Source: Beroe forskalii (Eukaryota > Ctenophora > Nuda > Beroida > Beroidae). From it: a DNA stretch of 64,000 nt. Positions 24,601 through 30,600 of this stretch are shown here, piece after piece. The position numbers were made by a program, and so were the translations under genes. Each line of letters begins with the position of its first letter. Within the stretch, counting starts at the first letter, position 1. The notes under the pieces are model-generated. The model worked only from the letters and a program-made list of their open reading frames with translations, searched no databases and had not been told where the DNA came from. Where the stretch lies: NCBI GenBank assembly GCA_011033025.1, contig WFMF01000016.1, positions 558,001 through 622,000 on the forward strand. The letters run 5' to 3'.

Positions 24601-27600
24601 TTTCATGTAGGCCTTTCAAAAAATTTTCAGCCCATTTGGCGAGTTTTTGGCCCAAATGGATTCAGAAAACCTAACCTAAATGATGATGGCAATTGGCGCG
24701 CACTTTGCACGGCCATTGGCCATTCCTTCGTCATTTTGCATCCAATTTTGACGAGCAAAGACATTAAATTGATCAGCTCATTAAGACGAATCGAATGCAA
24801 TCAAAAGCTAAGCTCTATATTCTTCCCAGATCCTTGTTCCAAAGATATAAGGCTTGAAACGCTCCCCCCCCCCCTTAATTAATCGTTTGTTTCGTTTATG
24901 ATCACTCAATCGACCAATATATTGTCCAATTCTTATCTCTAATAATGACACCTGCAACTCCCCTCCTAGAGGAAAGATCGTACACATCCCATATACAAAT
25001 CTACCTTAACTCATGGCGTCCCCTGCACCCCCTCTCCCCATGTGAGCCTAGTACTGCTGAGAGCCGGTACACACCTACAGACCACGTGTAATGACGAGCT
25101 CCAACATCAACACGGCGATTATCGCCACCACAACCTCCACCCAGCTCCAGCACCCTGACCAGCGCCGATCCCGGGGCAGCGACATTCTCTTCGATATCTC
25201 CCGGGAAACATCCCCACTCCTCACCACCCACAAGGACCACACGAGGCCTAACACCGGGATGAGTAACCACGAGCCCGTGCTGGGTTACTCGCCCTCCATC
25301 TCCCCGGAGGGATGCCTCAAGATCTGTGTTTCGGGACGGATTTTCGAGTTGACAATGGACCAGGTTCGGAAGTATCCCGATAGTTTGCTGGCAGATCCGG
25401 AACGGATGGCTGAGTATTATCAGCCCTCGATCGGGATGTTTTTCTTTGACCGGAACCGCTTTGTGTTTGAGTACATCATGCAGTTTCTCCAAGGGGATGG
25501 GTACATGGAGTTTCCCTGACGAAGTTCCGAGTCAACTGCTCGAGATAGAACTCGATTTCTACAACATCGGCCACCGGATAATCAATAAGAGCGCTCGTGC
25601 TGCGAAGGAGCCGGTCGTTGGCATCTGGGATTTAGGGCGGCAGTTCTTCAACGAGCCTGGTTCGAGTATCTGGGCCAAAGCTTGGATGTGCCTGGATATC
25701 TTTTTCATCGTCATATCTGTTGCCATTTTCGTGTTACGAACGGAGAGAGACGTAGCGGCGCTGGAGGAAAAGTACGAGGAATTGAAGATGTTTTTCTGGG
25801 TCGTCACAATTTTCTGTGCTATTTTCTTCACAGTCGATCTCGGCGGACGGTTGGTGTTCTGTAAGAATAAGCTCAAGTTTTTCCTGGGTGTAATGCCGTG
25901 GTTAGATGTCATCGCTATCATCCCTCTCTACATCGAGATCTTTGAAGAGTACCTCACGCTCGGCGGTGAAATGATAAACATTCTCAAGTTATTCCGGATG
26001 GCGCGTGTGGCACGATGCCTGAAGCTCATCAGACGCTCGAAGAAGCTGATCCTGATCTTCCAGATCCTGGTGCAGTGCAAGGAGGAGCTGTCTATTCTGC
26101 TGCTGGTCTGGGTGACGGGTACCACCATCTCGGGCAGCATCATGTTCTACGTTGAGGAGAGTGGGAATCATGACAAGTTCTACTCCATCCTGGAGTCCTG
26201 CTGGTGGGCCATCACCACCATAGGAACGATAGGATACGGCAACATCCAGCCAATCTCAGCGCTCGGCATGCTCATCACCAGTGTCATCATCTTCTGCTCC
26301 ATGATCTTCATGACCGTTCCCATGACCATTATCATTCGGAGGTTCAGTGATTCCTACGAGAAGGTGGAGCGAAATAAGGCCGATGTCAAGTTATTTGGGG
26401 CCGTCCCAGTGGGGGACGGCGCAAGTTCTGTGCCCGTGACTCCGGCCCCAGTTAAAACTCCCTCCAATCACCATGTCAAAGTCTGGACTTCCGGGAGGGG
26501 CAGCAAAAACTCCCGAAACTGAAGAGCAGACGAAATGTATAACTCCTCGTATATAGTCGTACGAATATAACGACAGTATTATAATAATCCCCAATCTTTG
26601 CCAGAGAGAAATATACATAGACGCGTGGCAACTGTGATACGCGCAAAAAGCACGCGGTTGCGTTGATAAGGGCATAATATATGAAGACTTTGAACCGCGC
26701 CTGCTTTTGGTGGAATTGTTATGTATATGGTGTGAGCTTGTTCGGTACGGATCAAATACAAGGTTAACATCGCATATATTTGAGGCATAGAACACCAGCT
26801 GGAGTTGTGATAACTGAAAAGGTTGTTAATATTAGGCGATTAACACCTGATTTTGTACATGTATGTAGGCCCTGGGTTTTGTTAGGTCGAATAATATATA
26901 ATGAAGTATGTATTTGATAAACGCCTCGCACGTTTTCACATCTGAGAATTATTCGGGAATTTCCACCCATGTATCATTTCCAGTTTGTACGTGCGTGATA
27001 CTGATTTAATCGGGCTTGTACTGACTTGGAGACTTCTCATTTCTCGATGTGGTGACACCTTTGTGACACCTTTGTGACACCTTTGTGACAGATATACAAA
27101 GGTAACGACGTCACTTTTTGACTGTTCTATTTGCGAGGTACTCTGTAATATCACATTTGTGTCTCGACCATTTCATGCCCAGCAGACTACGCAAGGGTAT
27201 ATTTTGCCGCGCGTAGCAGCGCGCGAATTTACTGTCTATCATAGACATGCAATTGCATAGACTCTATGCAATTGCAAGTCTTAGTAAAGCACAAATTCGC
27301 GCACTGTTAGTGCAACGCGCCGCAAAATGTCCCTTTGCACGGCACAGTACGCCGTCACGCTGTGCTTAAAAAGGTCGAGACACCTGCACGGTCTGCAGAT
27401 TTTTATTCCTATGAGAGTCTAAGCCCAGCAATATGATACGTAGGACATGGTAGAAATTACATACGAGGACTCAGCAGGAATTCAATTTAGGGAACTTTAA
27501 TTTATTCAATAGTGAATTTCACTTTTAGAGAACTTGATTTTAGCTAGAGAATCATGAGTTTTATTTTTAGGAGGGGGCATACAATTTGGGCCTGGGACTG

Positions 27601-30600
27601 TGGGGCGGTTGTCGTGAACATACTGTTTTTCTTAGATGAAGAGTAAAATTTAATTTCCTATAATTTTCTTAACAATCATAACAGCCCGATTAGCAATCCA
27701 AGCAACGCTGTATTTTATACAGCATGGTTATGGGCAGTGTATATACTGTTATTAGCATTTCCAGTGAAAGGTTGAGCAAATGGAACCAATAATTCATCCC
27801 AAATCCTACCATCCAAACCCCTGCACCCCTTCTCTCTCCCCTCGCTCAGGGGTTCCTCGCCCCTTCTCAGGGGTTCTCCGAGGAAGGCAGCACACCCCTA
27901 AACCCCTTCTCTCCCCCTCTCAAGGGTTCCTCACCCCTTCTCTCCCCCTTGTCAGGGGTTCCTCACCCCTTCTCTCCCCCTTGTCAGGGGTTCCTCACCC
28001 CTTCCCCTCTTCTCAGGGGTTCCTCACCCCTTCTCCCCCCCATCCCAGGGGTTCTCCGAGGAAGTCAGCACACCCCTTAAGCCCCTTCTCTCCCCCTTCT
28101 CAGGGGTTCTCCGAGGAAGTCAGCACACCCCTAAACCCCTTCTCCCCTCTCAGGGGTTTCTCACCCCTTCTCTCCCTTTCTCAGGGGTTCACCGAGGAAG
28201 TGAGCACACCCCTAAACCCCTTCACTCCCCTCTCAGGGGTTCTCCGAGTAAGTGAGCACACCCCTAAACCCCTTCTCGCCCCCCTTCTCAGGGGTTCCTC
28301 ACCCCTTCTCTCCCCCTTCTCAGGGGTTCTCGGAGGAAGTGAGCACACCCCTAAACCCCTTCTCCCCTCTCAGGGGTTTCTCACCCCTTCTCCCCTCTCA
28401 GGGGTTTCTCACCCCTTCTCTCCCCTCTCAGGGGTTTCTCACCCCTTCTCTCCCCCTCTCAGGGGTTCACCGAGGAAGTAAGCACACCCCTCAACCCCTT
28501 CTCTCCCCCTTCTCAGGGGTTCTCCGAGGAAGTCAGCACACCCCTAAACCCCTTCTCTCCCCCTTCTCAGGGGTTCCTCACCCCTTCTCTCCCCCTTCTC
28601 AGGGGTTCTCGGAGGAAGTCAGCACACCCCTAAACCCCTTCTCCCCTCTCAGGGGTTTCTCACCCCTTCTCTCCCCCTTCTCAGGGGTTCCTCACCCCTT
28701 CTCTCCCTCTCCTCAGGGGTTCTCCGAGGAAGTCAGCACACCCCTAAACCCCTTCTCCCCTCTCAGGGGTTTCTCACCCCTTCTCTCCCCCTCTCAGGGG
28801 TTCCTCACCCCTTCTCTCCCTTTCTCAGGGGTTCACCGAGGAAGTGAGCACACCCCTAAACCCCTTCACTCCCCTCTCAGGGGTTCTCCGAGTAAGTGAG
28901 CACACCCCTAAACCCCTTCTCTCCCCCTTCTTAGGGGTTCCTCACCCCTTCTCTCCCCCTTCTCAGAGGTTCTCCGAGGAAGTCAGCATACCCTTAATCC
29001 CCTTCTCTCCCCCTCTCAGGGGTTCTCCGAGGAAGTGAGCACACCCCTTAACCCCTTCTCTCCCCCTTCTCAGGGGTTCCTCAACCCTTCTCTCTACCTC
29101 TCAGGGGTTCTCCACACCCCTAAACCCCTTCTCTCCCCCTCTCAGGGGTTCTCCGAGGAAGTCAGCACACCCCTAAACCCCTTCTCTCCCCCCTCTCAGG
29201 TGTTTCTCCGAGGAAGTGAGCACACCCCTCAACCCCTTCTTCCTCCTTCTCAGGGGTTCTCCCAGGAAGTCAGCACACCCCTAAACCCCTTTCCCTCCCC
29301 CCTCTCAGGGGTTCCTCACCCCTTCTCTCCCCCTTCTCTCCCCCTTGTCAGGGGTTCTCTGAGGAAGTCAGGTCAACCCTAAACCCCTTCTCTCCCCCTT
29401 GTCAGGGGTTCTCCGAGGAAGTCAGCACGATCACGGCAGTATCCCGGAACTCCAAGATCTCGCAGTACCGGGAGGAGCTGTCAGAGCTGGGACAGTGCAG
29501 CAAGCACTCCTTTAAGAAGAGCGAGTGGAAGGGCATGAGGGAGTGTAAGTGGGCACCTGTTAACCTCCACGCTCAAGTGTTGGAGGTGGCAGCTACTCAG
29601 CACGACACACACCAGATACCAAGCTCAGGTACGTGATATGAACGTAATACGTATAAAATACGTTCAGATCGTATAAAATACGTTCAGAACGTATAAAATA
29701 CGTTCAGAACGTATAAAATACGTGCATAGATATTTGCTTTGAAGTTAACTAAGCTTATTCTCATTGTAGGCGCTGATATAATGTGTAAAGATTTCTGTCT
29801 CATTTGACGAGAATTTAATTCAGTACATCGGCATTTCATTCTTGTCAGAGTGAATGGGATTTTTTTTATTATACGTCGCATTGCTCCACATTTTATCTCC
29901 TACCAGTATCATTTTCTATCTATTATTTCTATCGCTAATTTCTTATCTGCATAGAACTATAAGGTTGACCTTAATTTCAAAAAACAAACCAAAACAGCGA
30001 TCGAAGGATCAATAGAAAACCAAATTTATCAAACTAGATGCCCAGCTCATTTTACAGCATGGTTTCAATAGGAACTATTTTTTACTGTAAATGTTCAGCT
30101 ATAAGATAATATTTATGAAATCTGTTATTGACAAAAAGGCGATATAACTATTTCTTTCTTCAAGAATCCCGGCACCAGTACTGTTTGATGGCTGTCGGGG
30201 CACTTTCAGCTCACTGGGACAAGTTTAAAAACGGCGGTTTGCTCTCCCTACTCGGACAAAATAAAGGTAGGTCTGATGAATGATTGAATGGACAATTAAC
30301 TTTGTTGAAACTTGAACTTGAATTTCTATTAGTATTGGCAGCTGTAAGTACGTGGTGTACGGTAGTGGTGTCTTTACCTTTCTGATTCAATGAACGGTCT
30401 TATTACGGAGCGGTTATTTGGCACCTTTTTGAAATTTTGACGCGTGATTGCGCGCAAGTGTGCTGTCACGCGCTGCAAAAACTAAAAGTACCCAAGCGCG
30501 CTGTAGCGTAGCGAACTAGCGACAGCGCAACACGCCGCGCCGTGCATGTAAAGGTCGAGAAAGCGTGATGAGTTAAACTCAATTATCAAATCATTATAAA

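Larger units (their letters stand above)
7747..29405 (+). other. Intron 10 of the INPP4-like gene (21.7 kb)
   Basis: Bounded by donor GTATGT and acceptor TTGTCAG, phase 0. Besides the potassium channel gene it holds tandem repeats, palindromes and old transposon pieces listed separately. In the remaining stretches (about 8.0-9.2, 9.7-11.5, 11.8-14.2, 14.6-16.2, 16.3-17.4, 17.8-19.1, 19.3-21.6, 21.9-22.9, 23.0-24.7 and 26.6-27.0 kb) I see AT-rich non-coding sequence and no convincing gene. Confidence 0.5.

Noticed and set aside
25001-25492. Minus-strand 163-codon frame
   Set aside because: It lies antisense to the potassium channel N-terminus and has no family resemblance; a shadow of the coding bias on the other strand.
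27780-29382. Four plus-strand frames rich in Pro/Ser/Leu (PLNPFSPLRGFSPLL type)
   Set aside because: They are translations of the acceptor minisatellite in the intron; frames change with unit length.
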